Notes: generated from the letters alone by a model not told the origin. Numbered from the stretch's first letter, positions 1 through 12,560 are shown. The stretch is DNA of 64,000 nucleotides from Aptenodytes patagonicus (GCF_965638725.1 NC_134962.1:1185501-1249500); one strand, 5' to 3'. Made by a program: numbers and translations.

Positions 1-1062
1 CGGTGAGTCCCGGGCCCGGCCGGCTGCGTCCACCGTGAGCCCCGCTGCCCGAGGAACGGCTGCGTGGCCGGGGAGGAAGGCTTCCCTGACAAAGCCTCTT
101 CCTCTTCCTCCTCTCTCCGCCAGGCAAGGCCATGGTCTGCTTCGGGAACATGTTCATCGAGCTCCCAAAAGCACAGACCAAGGAGATGCTGCAGAAGGGT
201 AAGGCAGGCTGCCCAAAAGTCTCCGCCTACGTATAGCCTGAACTGTAATAAGATTTTAGAAAAATAAACGGGGTTCTGTCCAGCGCTGGGCTTCGACGTG
301 CCCAAAACCTCCCACCAGCAGCCACAGGCAGATGCTGGCCGTCGCCGTCGCTCGGCTGTCCCGAGCAGTGCCCTGGGAAGCACGTTCGGGCACGAAGCAA
401 CCTGGGGCTCAGGCCAGTGGGCAGCGGAGGGCAGGGTGGGACCCCGAGGCAGCTGGGGAAGAGCCCTCTCCCGCCCCCCGGGCTTGGGCTGCCATGACGA
501 GAGTCCTGCGGGAGGTTCAGCCTGCACCCCAGAGCCCGCAGTCCTCCTTACGCCTGTCCCGCTTGTCTCAGACCAGGAACACCTGGATGAGGAGATAAAC
601 AACCTCCGGAAAGAGCTGCGCGTGAAGGTCAACCGCCTCTTCGAAGCTCAAGGTAAACGTTCCTGTTCTGGAACCTTCTCAGTATCTGGGAGCAGACGTC
701 GCGTGTCGGGAGGATCCAGAAACTCCTGAGCTCTGTGTGTTCCTGCAGCCAATTTCCCGCTGGCTTTGCGATTCCCTCCCTGCTCCAGCAGTACTGTACG
801 GCTCCTGGTGCAGAGCTGTCACCCACCAGCACGCTAAACGGGCTCCCACATCACGCCGGGGTGATCCCGCATCAGCTTCCAGGGCTGTCCCTGCCCTCCC
901 CACGGCCCCTCTAGAGTTTCCCGTGGACTGCTTCACTTATTTTGTAGCAAAATCCTGATTTTTCTGTGTGTTCTCTTAGGTAAAACTGAGCTGAAGGGAT
1001 TTAACCTGAACCCCATGACCGCTGAGGAAATGAAGTTAATCAATCGCATCCTGGAGGGCTGA
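1..1062 (+). CDS. PDRG1: PDRG1, 3' part (p53 and DNA damage regulated 1)
   Basis: Partial gene whose 5' exons lie before the window. Exons seen: the last bases of an exon ending at 2 (CG before GTGAGT), then 124-198, 572-652 and 980-1062, all with AG/GT borders and matching phases. The translated pieces include MVCFGNMFIELP, then EHLDEEINNLRKELRVKVNR, then GKTELKGFNLNP and a stop at 1060-1062. These closely match the C-terminal half of human PDRG1 as I recall it (133 aa). The family is a small coiled-coil, beta-class prefoldin-like protein of the PAQosome/R2TP-prefoldin chaperone complex, and the EEINNLRKEL stretch fits its C-terminal coiled coil. The frame is intact. It converges tail to tail with the TTLL9 remnant. 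The start codon is outside the window. Confidence 0.93.
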
Positions 1063-1380
1063 GGTGGCCGTGCCATCGTCACGGCGCGTGTTCGGGCTGT
1101 CACCCGTGGAGCTCACACTGCAATAGCCGCAGCCTTCGGGGTTTGCAGGACATTGGCGTGGCCGGAGCCCGCCTTGGGTGAGGTCCCTGGCAGGCACTGA
1201 GAAGCCTTTGGCTCCTCGGCTACGATGCTGCAGTTTCCTTGGATCACGAACCCTTCCTGCTCCTCGCTGCAGCCCGGGTGGCGGAGCTGCGCCGAGGCAC
1301 GGGCTGGGACACAGCGCTGGGCAAATGCCCGTGGCCAGGGTGGAAGTGGGATTATTAAAATCGGAGCAGCGGGGCATTCC
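1063..1380 (+). promoter_or_regulatory. PDRG1: PDRG1 3'UTR with polyadenylation signal
   Basis: After the PDRG1 stop there is a short GC-rich 3'UTR with ATTAAA at 1354-1359. A GT-rich stretch (TGTGTCTGTGTTCC) follows from about 1388, the usual arrangement for cleavage near 1375-1385. Confidence 0.6.
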
Positions 1381-3068
1381 TAACTCCGTGTGTCTGTGTT
1401 CCTTGTTGGGTTTTTATGCGAGCGCTTCTGGAGTTTGGCTTCAGAGCTGGTTCATTGTCGTGTCGGGAACAGGAGTAGGAGGAATTGGGAATCCACAGCG
1501 TGCCCGAAGCACAGAAGAGGAGTTGTGCGCGCCTGTGGTATTAAAACAAAGCCAAGCTATACATCTGAAGCACGTCAGGAATCTGTAAGATGTGTAGGGA
1601 GGGACAGGGGGAGGCAGCATCCTTTTAGTCCCGCTGGGAAAACGTGTTCTACTGTTAAGTTGGAAGGCAAGAGACCACAGAAAGGAGGCTTTCAAAACTA
1701 GATGAAGGGATAAAATGTATGTATATTTAAAAAAAGCCTGAATAGGGCTGAGCACGAACGGTCACTGAGCCTGTCTTGTAGGAAAGGACAATCGATTTAA
1801 CCAGTAATGGTTTCTTCAAAGGTTTTAACATTTATTGTTTTCTACACTACCCTCCTTAGTCTGAACGTGCTACCCCAGCACAACTTGGTTAAGACCATAG
1901 GAAGTTTTAAAAAAAAGTAATCATAATTAGTAAGGGACTACAATGAGTTTGATTTTTCTCTGTATACAGGAAAGTGTCTGGGTCCTGCCAAGCCCTTTCT
2001 TTTTTCAACTTCTGTAAAGATACTTCTGGATAGCATTTAAAAATGTTGGAACACGGCAGTTGTCCTTGTTTCTCTGGCTCTCGAGGTAGTTCAACCGTTC
2101 TGTCAAACCTCGCACGCGTAACACAGAGCTGGGCCCGATCCCTCGCTCTCTTCCCTGCTGCAGCTTCTGCACAGCCACGCAGAACTTCAAGCGCAGCACC
2201 GCCATTTTCCTGGCTCCCTGACCGCCTTCCAGCCAAACAGGTCAGAGGTGCCTCCTCCAGGCAACCCGGCACCGCCTTGTCCGGTTCCAACCACTCTTCA
2301 AATGATGCGGCGTTCTGAAAATACCCTGTTTCGGACTCCTTAAAACTGAGATGGGATTTCTTTAAATCTAAAAAGCCAACTACCATTGCTTGATTTAAGT
2401 TGTAAAATTCTGTAGCTAACGCCACGTACCCCACACGTACAACTGCAAGAAGCGAGGCTGTCCACTTCAGCCTTAAGTTTCAGATGCACAGATTAAAAAT
2501 AACATGGACTTATTACCTGAACTATCTTGCCTGTAGCTTTTTTCAGAAAATTGCATCTCTTCTGGAGGCGAGCGGCAGTACAGAGCGCCAAGTCCCTGCG
2601 TTAGAGCCGCACTCTTACATAACCTGTGTAGTACGGCCAGTCAGCATCTCCGTAACGTGATGGCGAGGTTATTTTTACAGTATCATGGCAACAGGTTTTC
2701 TGCTCTGACATGTTTCCATAGTAGTAGCAGTAGGAGGATCAGGTGCCTGCCTTCCCTAAAAGCTTTGTTTTGCTGTGCAGAATGTGTTTAGCCCCTTTAT
2801 TTTCGTACACGGTACAGAACTAAGCCATGCGAGTGCAGATGGACAGCCGAGAAGCCAGCATCCCTTGTGTCTTGTGTCAGCCATTATGAAATACTTTGTT
2901 TGAGCTTATTGCAGCTTCCAAGCTGGGAAAGCTTCAGAAGCAAGAAGGCCAGCGGCTTGTGCTGAGCCAGCAGCGTGCAGAGAAGTGGGAACTGCTGCTG
3001 CCCGATACGAGGAAAAGAGAGTGAACTTCACCCATAGTGATCTCGCCCATCCCAAGCTTGGGATCACA
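1381..3068. other. Intergenic spacer, nothing recognised
   Basis: This lies between the convergent 3' ends of PDRG1 and the TTLL9 remnant. Short open frames on both strands show no recognisable protein and lack matching splice sites. No mobile element was recognised. Confidence 0.5.
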
Positions 3069-6000
3069 TTACACTTTCTGCTGTGCAGGAAGGTTCCTGA
3101 AAAGCTGCTTCAGTTGTTTCTTCCTGTCATCGTAGCAGCCTGCAATGAAAACGTTAACAGGGGAGTTAGTTACACATCACCTTACTCTTCCTTCCTGTAG
3201 AGGTGAGGTAATGTCCCGCCTTCAGGTGAAGCTGTACTCGTGTTTTGTTAGTTAGAAACTACAGCCAGAGACGATTGTAGGCACACTGAGCTGCGTACTG
3301 CAAAAGGAAGTTACCATACATGTCAGCCTCTCGGAAGTATGACTTTAGAATCCGAGTACTACTTCCCAACAGTAAAATACATAACTAGCTTCAGGAACGT
3401 GCCCAGTAAACAGTCACCGCAGTGACTGTAGAGCGGTTTTTGCAGCAAAGCTGGCATATGAAGCACTCTGCTGTGACTTAATGCTTGAAAAGCAGGACTA
3501 TAAACAACACTGTCCCCACTACATTTACGTGTTTGTTTTCAACAGTGCTCCTGCAGCCCAGTCGCTTACATCCACTTTTGGAAAGCATTTGCTGCTTTTG
3601 GTCTCTTAATCCCATAAAAGCCCACAAGCCCGCTCTTGTTCTCTTACTCTCGAGTGAAAGGTGTGTGCTCTCCTCTTGCTGATGTGCAGGTTAGCTTAAG
3701 GATGTGAGCAGGGCACCCTGCCAGCGCTGGATGAGCACACACCTAAATGTGTGTTTGCCATGACGTTCTCATTCACCGGAGTACCCAGTCTTCCCCCCCC
3801 TGCTGACAGGCCCGTCATTCCATATCAGGTCAAAGCCTCCAACACGCTTCTCCTTCCCCGTCAGCCTACAACGTCAAATACACTTACTGAAGTACCTGAG
3901 CAATGACAATTATCTGTCTGCGCACAGGAATAAACTCCCAGACAATCAGAGACAAAGCTGAACAGCTGAAAGCAGTGGACATCTTTCTACTATTAATATC
4001 TGAGGTTAGCACAGTTGTAAAGTCAATCACAAAATGCTGCAAGACAAGCTGCTTGGAACAGAGCGCTCCAGAAGCGGTAAGTGTGGGAGGCACAATGCAG
4101 AAGGGCCTCTGAAAGAGAGCTCTTGTGCAAGTCCCAGCTCTGACACAGACTCCATCCCCTTTGCAGCCCCGTGCTGCTTTGTTTTCCCACTCTGAAGTGG
4201 CAGCATGCTTGCTTACTTCGCTCCGTTTCTGGAAATTCATCATTTAATCACTATAAAGGTTAGAGAATTATGATCAGTTGCCAAGACAGACGTGGAACCA
4301 GACCATCCATTCCAAACATTTTAATAAAAACCCTTAGAAGGTAATAAACATCTTTGCCTGCCTGCCCTCCCTGTCCACAATATGAAGTGCGTCTTCAAGT
4401 AGATGACACTTGAGTTCACAGTCTTCCTGGCTACTGGCAGCGAGGGAAGGTGAAGCATTCACCTCCAGAAGGCAGCTGAGGAAATACGACAACTGTAAAT
4501 TAGGGAGAAACAGGCAGTTTTGCCCATGGTTCATCTAAGAGAAATGCCTGTCCACAAAGTCATTACCCTGCTAGCAGGCAGGAGTAAGTGTGAAGCAATA
4601 GGAAATCCAACCCCAGATCTCTTTCCCATGCACCGAGCCAAAGAACATTCTGAGCTTATTGCAAAGTTTCTATTCCTGTTCTCGATGGTACTAAAGAAAA
4701 AAAAAAATCCCTCTAGCTTCCAGACAGACATACAAGTGAAAACCAAAGTCTAGCTGAAGCAGTAAATGCTGAGGAGAATTCACAGAATGAGCATTAACCC
4801 TTTTTTAGTGGCAGAATGCGGATATCTATCTCCTGGGAACAGTTTCCTAGCACAACACGGTGTTCAAATAGCTCTCCTATGAGAGCCCAGCAGCAATATC
4901 TGAGCACTGTGACGACATCGAGGACTTTCATTCTGATTCATTTGTTTCCTGACCAACTGAAGTGACTCCAGCTCTTTACGTGCAGGCTGCCTAAGCAGTA
5001 ATTTGGTTTGAGGCTATGAGCAGAGTAAATTGTGCAAATTAGAGCTATCCCGGACCACAGCTGAGCTGCATTTATTTGCTCATTTGAAATAAAGCTGTCC
5101 CCAGTGGCACCACGTGAAACATTGGACTGAAGCTGACAGGAGACAGGGCTGCAACAGGTATACCAGCTACCATGTCTGGTTAGAGGAAGAGTTAAAAAAA
5201 AATAAATTTGAGAAGGCATTTCGTAGGAGAGCACTGTCAACGTAAGTCATATCTAAGGGAAATTTCCTTACCTATGGTACTGCTTACACTTTACGTGATT
5301 AAGGCTGAAAGAATAATAATCCTATTTGCTTGTCATTTCTGAAGTACTATTTGCTGTTTCTGTTTTTCTCAACTCCTGTAATGACAAGTCAGTTGCGCTC
5401 TTGGGTTCCTGCTGTTGCAATTCTTGGGTTGCGTACATAGCAGATAAAATTCTGAGAATTTCAGCTGAACTTTAATGATACATATTTTTCCCTTAGCCAG
5501 TGAGAAAAGCTGTGTTTTAAAAAAAAAAAAATCTAGAGTCAAATTATGTTTTAAAGTTGGGGGTTTTTTGTTGCTTTGTTTTAAATACCCTCAACTCCTG
5601 TGGAGTCCTTTTCTCCACAATTAGCAGGAGGGACCTCTTTCAGTTGGGGTCTGCCTTTTAGCCGGCGTACCATAGACACGGGTTATGTTTAGTGCTGGCA
5701 GCTAAACGGCACCGGCTGGAGGTTTATCAATGCTGATGGGGGACTGCTGTGAGAAGAGATGATGGTAACGCTCCATCTCTGGCAAGTGCTGTGATACTTG
5801 TGATATGCTGATAACGTATGAGGGGAACATATTCCAGAAATAGCCAAACTGGCAGGGTTTCACAACACAGTGCTAGAGGTCCTACAGACAAAGTTACAGG
5901 GTGCTGCACCCAGCTAATAAACCCCGATACTCGGAGCAAAAGCAGCTGTATCCTTCCAGACGGCAGCTCCCTTCATGTAAAACCGTCCAAACCTCTCTAC

Positions 6001-9000
6001 ACTTCACCTGCAGTTCCAGACTGGCTCACTTTCAGCCAGCCTGCAAGCACCTACCTACAAGACGCAGAAGCATCACAAGAGACCCCTGTCCCAGGGAAAG
6101 CAGCTGGCCTGGTGCTATAACCCCTTGTACGTTTATTAACACCCTTATGGTTTCAGGTCCTCATGGATCAGGATGTCGTACCCATAGAGCTCAAAACACT
6201 GTTTGTCTCTGATAATCGCCTTCTGAACGCTCTGGAGGCTGTGGATGAAAGCATCGTCCGTATCCACAAAGAGAACTTCCACCGACCCTGCCCAACGCTG
6301 GGCGGTCGAGTGCTGTCCGAGCTGCTGAATCACCCCCTTGCAGCCCTGAGGCATCCAAACACAACTGTACTAAGCTGTTCCCAACAGATGACCACACATT
6401 TAGCCCATGTGATTTTTTTCAATCATCACCCTATAGTCTCCACAGCCCAGCAAGAACTCTTAGTAAAAAGCCAGAGACCAGAAGGTAGCGGCCACCAGTC
6501 CCACAATGCAGTTAAACTCTTCAGGCTTGACTACTGTACAGCTATAGGAAAAAAAGTCCCCAGGTCCCCATCAGAAGTTCCCTAACAGCAATCAACATCT
6601 TCTCTCCTATCAGGGTACTGCAAAGATCCTCCTTTCCATACAGACAAGAGAGATTTATAGAAGGGAGCAGCCCATAAAATGGGAAGCTCAACACCATCCT
6701 CCATTACTCTCAAACATTGACCCTCATCTCGGATTCACGAGGAATCTGACATTCCATTTAATTTTTTTTTTCCCTCCCTCTCTCTCTTTCTCTCAGCTGC
6801 CACCCCTTGAGAGAGGAAGCTTAACAGTGACAGTTGTGTGCAGCAATGTCAACCTTGTTGTACCACTGAGGTCTTAGAAGCGAAGGGCTGAGCTATAAGA
6901 TATCTACATCTCAGAAGAGCGCTAACCAGAAAGTTACTAGGTTTAAAGTCAAAAAGATCAGCCTTCTAGATGTGCAGACAGCTGCAGAGCAACATTGAAG
7001 CAGAACGCTCGCCCAGCCTCCCTCCCTCCTAAAGCTGCCATCAACGAAATCGCATTCATGGGTATCAGGAGACAAGGCAGCACAGTTAAGTGGCTGCAGC
7101 ACGCGTCCACGGCACGGCAGCTGGCAGGATGAGGTCAGCTTGCTTGCATCTGCCAGAAGAGCCCCAATGGCAGGCAGCGGGGGAATAGTCCGCAGGCAGC
7201 GCGTATCCCTCACCTTCCCGGGATCATAATCACATGTGGTCTTTTGCACTGCCACATTTGTGAGACGAACATCTGGAATGAAGTAGAGATAAGGATGAAA
7301 GACAAACAGACACCGAACAAGCAAATACGGAATTCTCACTCTAAACAGTCCTCTTCTGCCCCAGTGCCAATTAATTATCTTCCCTATCTGTAACAGCCAC
7401 CTGAGCTTAAATCCAATACTGCATGAAGATATCTTACTAAAAATTGCAGGAAAAATTAAAAATCAGAAGTAATCAAGAGTGGTATCTGGGAAATGAAAGA
7501 GTGACTGGCCTGAGCTAGTGCTGTACCTCATGGCTGGCACGAAGCTCTTCATGTCAGCACGTCTCCAAACCCCACTGTGCCTTCACCCAAGGCAGCTTGC
7601 TGTACCCTCAACTCTGGAAAGGCTTTTGATCATTCAGAGCAAGCATGAACTTTGCTGAACTTTCACGGAGAGAAGTGATGGATTTTCCTGTCTCCTAAGC
7701 CACCAAATTGAGGTGGGATACCTTTTGGGAAGATGTGTTAATCAAATGAAAGCTATCAAACTCAATCCTGTAGCAAGCGTGACATATAGGAAATCAAATA
7801 GTTCTCCCCCATGAATCACCCTGTCCTTACGTTCTGTGAAGCTGAGGAAGAAGAAAGGCTGCCAACGTCCAACCACTAACAAAACCAGGACTGATGTTTC
7901 AGCTTCGGTCCTAGCTGATTTGTCAAACTGACATTTCCAGTGATCCGGTGACTCCAGTTTTCCAACGAAAAAAGACAGGAGAGAAACAAGGTGACAGCAA
8001 CAGCGACAGGACAGCCGAATCCTGTAGGTGTTTGCAGGAGTCAGAAGTGACAAGGTTCATCTGATGCATCTAACATCAAGCAGTAGAATTGTATGTTCCT
8101 TTTCTTACCCTTCTTTATGGCACACACAGACCGGTAGGATACAGTGATCATCTCTGCTATTCAGAGTAAATCGTGTATTAGAAAAGTGAGAAAATCCACC
8201 TCTGTACAACCAGGCCTTCAGTGGGATGTACTGGGAGAAGAGGAAAGAGCAACTGGGCGTTAAGGCAAGGAAATCCATTTCTGGCATAATAACAGTGGTT
8301 TGCATTTACAGATGTCACTGGAACATAAACTCTCAAGTCAAACTTTCAACCTATGAAGTGCAGAGAAACGTATAATATAACCCAGTTGCTGATATTGCTG
8401 CCTAGTGTTAGACCTACCCAATATCAGAAGTTTATATATAAACATGCACACAAAGCATAAGAAGTCAGACCCCAGATAAAGTACCTGATCATTTGGGAAA
8501 AGCCACGGTAAGAAACTTTGTTGTTGCCCTGGGGAATGGTGAAGGAATACTGCACGAGACGGGCACAGGAGAACAGAACAAGTCACCGGCAGGAGGAGAG
8601 GAGGAAGTAAGAGCAAAAAACCACAATGTCTGTTGGGTATTCCCCAAGGAGAAGACAGAGAGTTGTTCTCACCTTCTTCAATCAACGATATCCTTGTTTT
8701 CAGAACAGGAAAATTCCTTCACCTTGTGACCTGCCAACATACAGACGGAAGAGCAGTTACCGGCTTTAACATTAGCATTTCCTGCTCTTTCCCAGAATTT
8801 CAGTGTAGAAGCCCTGCATAACCTGATTCATCATCTGTTTGTATGCAAGCACATTTATTTAAGGTTATGGGGGCAGCGGGATCCAACAGCCCTCTAGTGC
8901 AAAAAGCTCAGATTCCTAAGTGTTAGGAGGATTCCCGGAGGAAAGGGCAGAGCAGGCAGCCAGCCTATGGGGAAGTTCCACAGTACCGAATAAACAAACT

Positions 9001-9041
9001 CTGTCACATGCTTGCAGAAATACAAGTAACGCAACATATGT

Positions 9042-9799
9042 TGTCGGGAATTTTGTGAAGTCACATTTTAAATTTGTGTACGTGTGGTGGTGTGCTCCCC
9101 CCGCCCCGCCCCACGTAAGCAACGACCACCAGTGGGGGTCGTTGTGGCTGCATCCAGCTTATGCTGGACTACGGGAATGGATGGCAACACGGTAGCCAAG
9201 GGCTGCCCGGAGCAGTGACCCAAACGACTTGCTGATATGCAAATATGACTATAAGTCAATCATCTTACTCCATAAATAGTGGAGAGCCCAGGGCCCGTTG
9301 AGCTCTCCTGCAAAGCGGCGGGATCTCCCCTTGAGTAGGGACGCCTCTCAAGGTTACTCCTCGAGGTTGAGAGATTCCTTGCCGCAACAGATCCTCGGTA
9401 AGTGACTAACAGCATGCTAAACTTTGAAATCGTAGCTAAGTGATATAAAGGATTAATTGTGCATATATAATCCTTTAGACATAAACCGTTGGCCAAGTCT
9501 GGGACTAGGTTTGGATCCAGCCGCACCTAGACTCCTCCCTGAGAAGGAGTCTAGAAAGCAGGGGGGTCCTTTCTGAACCTCACGGCTCAACGGGAGGGTC
9601 TCCCTGACAGTGTTGTCTGACCCTGTCCTCTATGCAGTAAAGAATCAAGCGTACCTTGCCATCGAATCTTGTTAAACCACTGTCGCATTTACCATTGAAC
9701 TTTGTTAACTCACGCTTTAACTCACTGTTTTCTATCAATGAAGTGTACTGTTGCTTCTCTCTCTTACGAGTGAAGTGCAGTCTCACTCCCTCCGCGACA
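9042..9799 (+). mobile_element. Solo LTR of an endogenous retrovirus
   Basis: A 758-bp block begins TGTCG and ends CGACA, an LTR-style inverted terminus. The order of parts suggests plus orientation: a TATA-like CATAAATAGTGG near 9270, stem-loops near 9345-9373 and 9527-9554 (a perfect 10-bp stem), and an AGTAAA-type polyadenylation signal near 9638. The flanking hexamers (9036-9041 and 9800-9805) form only an imperfect 6-bp repeat, which would fit an ERVK-like integration of some age. No internal gag, pol or env sequence adjoins it, so it looks like a solo LTR. It sits in a TTLL9 intron, antisense to that gene. The family name is not certain. Confidence 0.65.
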
Positions 9800-10119
9800 G
9801 TACGTTATAGAACTTAATTAAACAGGAAATTCATGAAAGATGTCAGAGAACTATGGCAAGCAAGAGCAGAACAATCCTGAAGATAGCCTAGGCTGCACAG
9901 TGTATTGAAAGTGGGTGTCGAGTGGCCCAGATAAGCCGCCCGAGAAGCAAGGCTCCCCAGGGTACCTTCCCAAGGAGGTCCAGACTCCTGCAGCCCCAGG
10001 ATGTGGCACTGTGCACGTCCTGACCTACTACTGCAGCTCAGCGTGGGAGTAGGCGAGCTCAGACGTTACAACACAGGGCTGCTCAAGAGCACAGACCGAC
10101 AGAAGTAACATGGAGTTTA

Positions 10120-10620
10120 TTTTTACTTGTCTGTGAGTTTTGAGGTCAGCCACAAACTATTTCATTTAAGTTGTTGGTATAATCTCAGTAATCACAGGCT
10201 TTTCCTATATCCTTGTTTACTGTATTCTGGTTATTTATCATGTTAATTGAGGTTGTGGGCATAAAATCAGCTTAATATAAGGGTTTTTTGTTGCCAATTA
10301 ACACATTCCCATTTGTAGAGTTAGATAATCACTAGCTGCTATCCTCCTGGCTGTAATTCACATTAGTTTGCATAATTACCTCCCATTCACTTCTTGTAAG
10401 TGTGCCCTCACCGATGGGCCTGACTCGCAGGGTAAGGCGAATCCTCCTATCCCAGCCTCCTCGCCAGACCTGCTGCGCAAAGCAAAGCAAAGCAGCTCTC
10501 ACGGTATTTTTAATTATGCACCACGGCACGATACTCATGATGTTAAATGGCTCGAATCATCTGGCAGAAGCATGGTGTTTCGCAGCATCACGTTATATTG
10601 TTGTAATTTCTAAAGGAAAC
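10120..10620. other. AT-rich, TF-site-dense block in a TTLL9 intron (possible conserved element)
   Basis: This AT-rich stretch stands out from its surroundings. It holds TAATTA/ATTAAT-type homeodomain cores, an octamer-like TTTGCATAAT near 10367 and TTAATTATGCA near 10510. No coding potential or repeat family is recognised. The role as a noncoding element is inference. Confidence 0.25.
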
Positions 10621-12239
10621 ACGATTTTTCCTTGGTCCCCAGGACACTGGCTGAAGTGGAAGTTGCTGCGTTCAGCCCAGCTCCAGGTAGCTATAGGTTT
10701 GGGGGGACAAATGTGATTCAGAACATGAGGCTACACTTCAGGTCTCTAACTGCAGAGCAGAGAGAAGCCAGTGCCAACCAAATCCACCCCAACTTGCACT
10801 CCAGGCTGCTCATGGAGTCTCCCGTAATCTCTTCACATTCTCAGGATGGAAGTCCGCTCAGTAAGTTGGCTGGACTTACACAGGCTCGCATCTAAAACCA
10901 AACAGATGTTTTCATAGCTCCAGCTTTAGGGGCTGCCCTAAAACACTGCTTAACCAGAAGCCCAATTAGACAGCTGCCCTGCACACACACACCCTCTTGC
11001 ACACCTGCAGCCAAACTGAAAGATTTCAGAGCATGAACTTGGCCGTAACCCCACAGCGAGAACCCCTGGGAGCACAATCTGTTCCTCCACACAAGAACTC
11101 TGCACTTCATACCTTCACCACTGAGTTAACTTTGGCTCTACAAATAAACTGAGCTGTCTTTTGACTGCTGAAACAAATTGTTACCAAAGAAGAAGTGCTT
11201 TGGTAGTACGTGTTGACCAGGACGCTGGCCAGGAGCACTGCTGCTCCGAGCCACCTTGCTATGCCCAGTTCTTCCTGCGGATTTCCTGCACATTCTCCTC
11301 TCCCTCTGCAGAACGAAGGCATCCATTCATCTCTGTCTCACTTTCCTTTGGAGAGCACATACTTACTGGTTTCAGAATTCAAGTGATGCCAGGATTCTTG
11401 CAAAATTCTTCCACAAACAAATAGTGCTCTGAAGGCATTTTGAAGGTCTTTGGAATAAAGGCACGTTTTGTTGCCTCAAGCTTTCCTGCTTCTAACTGCT
11501 TCTGAAACCTCTTCAGATTCTTCACTAAGCAGTTCTTCTGAATCAACTAAGTAGAAAAAGAAATATAAGGTTCAGCTCAACAAATGCTCCCACAGTCTGA
11601 CTCACTTTAATTGCCCTTGAGAAGTTTCTGGTGACATCTGGGGATCAACTGCACCACATACTCTGAAGAGAAAAATAAATAAATATGGATACCATCGAGT
11701 GCTGCTTTTTCTTTGCGGAGGAGAAGGCTCGATTTTGTTTTTCTGTATCTCTGCATGAACAGGGGAAGCCAGAACAGAGCAGGCCTCACAATCTGTGTTC
11801 CACCATTTCTAACGTAGCCTTCCTGTGCAGTCAGCACACTCCTCTCCAGAACAGGCAGCGCTGCTCAGCACTGCCCACACCGACAGCTGTAACTGCCTCT
11901 GCAGGCAGGCTCACCCCCCAGGGCCGCAGCAGCCCAGCTCCACCGCTCCCCAGCCGCCGCAGGTTACGGCCCAGTGTGGTAAACCACCCTCAGCCTCCAT
12001 TCGTGCCGACGCTGGCGAGCGTGAAGGCTCAGAGCAGGGATGCATCCCGCTCAGCCGCCGTGCTGCAGCGGAAACACCACCGCGGAGAGGACGGGGCAGG
12101 CCTCCCAGGCTGGAGGAGTTTTACCTGTTGCAACTAAACCTGCCCACGGATACAAACGAGACTCCCCGAAACGCAGCCGTTTTGGAGGCCCTATTGCAAT
12201 GCACCGTCCTCAGGTGGTTTTAAGGCAAAAGCTCCTTTT

Positions 12240-12560
12240 GCTGGGCGGATGGAGCGCAGCGCACGGCCCGGGTGCAGGAGGCCCTGCTGGCGCTGTGCTC
12301 GCCCTCACCTGCGCGGGGAGCGTCCGGGGTTTAACACGCCGCCTCGGGGATGTGCAAGAGCCGGGGACGCGGCGCCCCGAGCCCGCCGGACGCCCCGCTC
12401 CGGGCCGTTACCTCCGGGCCTGGGCCCGGGCCTGCGCCTGCCGGGCCGCGCCCGTCCCCATGGCAACCGCGCCGCTGCGCAGCAGGGAGCGCTCGCGGGA
12501 CCGGAACCCCGTGACTGGCTCCCCCGCCCCGGCCTGATCCCCCCCCGGTGTGGGGGGGGC
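12240..12560. promoter_or_regulatory. CpG-rich region, probable former TTLL9 promoter
   Basis: Dense CpG sequence (CGCGGGGAGCGTCCGGGG, CCGCGCCGCTGCGCAG and similar) lies directly upstream of the minus-strand TTLL9 remnant. It could be that gene's CpG-island promoter. No TATA box is seen. Assignment rests on position and composition only. Confidence 0.35.

Larger units (their letters stand above)
3069..11662 (-). pseudogene. TTLL9: TTLL9 remnant (tubulin polyglutamylase, unitary pseudogene)
   Basis: Nine TTLL9-like exons lie in order on the minus strand: 11616-11662, 11367-11537, 8673-8730, 8143-8230, 7214-7272, 6149-6345, 4362-4475, 3743-3865 and 3069-3139. Conserved pieces include [74 protein letters not shown] and RKKQLKQLF before a normal stop at 3069-3071. 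The copy is broken. In 11367-11537 the Trp codon after NPGIT is TGA. Exon 8673-8730 has two TGA codons (at Arg and Trp positions of the family), a 2-base deletion and a shortened start. Exon 3743-3865 is 123 nt between phase-1 borders, so it shifts frame near a run of eight G. The donor after 6149 is AT and the one after 4362 is GC. The conserved Trp before LLEVNASP is Cys. The 5'-most exons and a clear copy of the exon between 8230 and 8673 were not found. The family's role is glutamylation of ciliary tubulin. Confidence 0.85.

Noticed and set aside
11160-11260. VARSS-like reading near 11.24 kb as the TTLL9 exon with VARSQGKG
   Set aside because: The match is short and without a proper continuation. 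The true exon, with SQGEGIFLF, is at 8673-8730.
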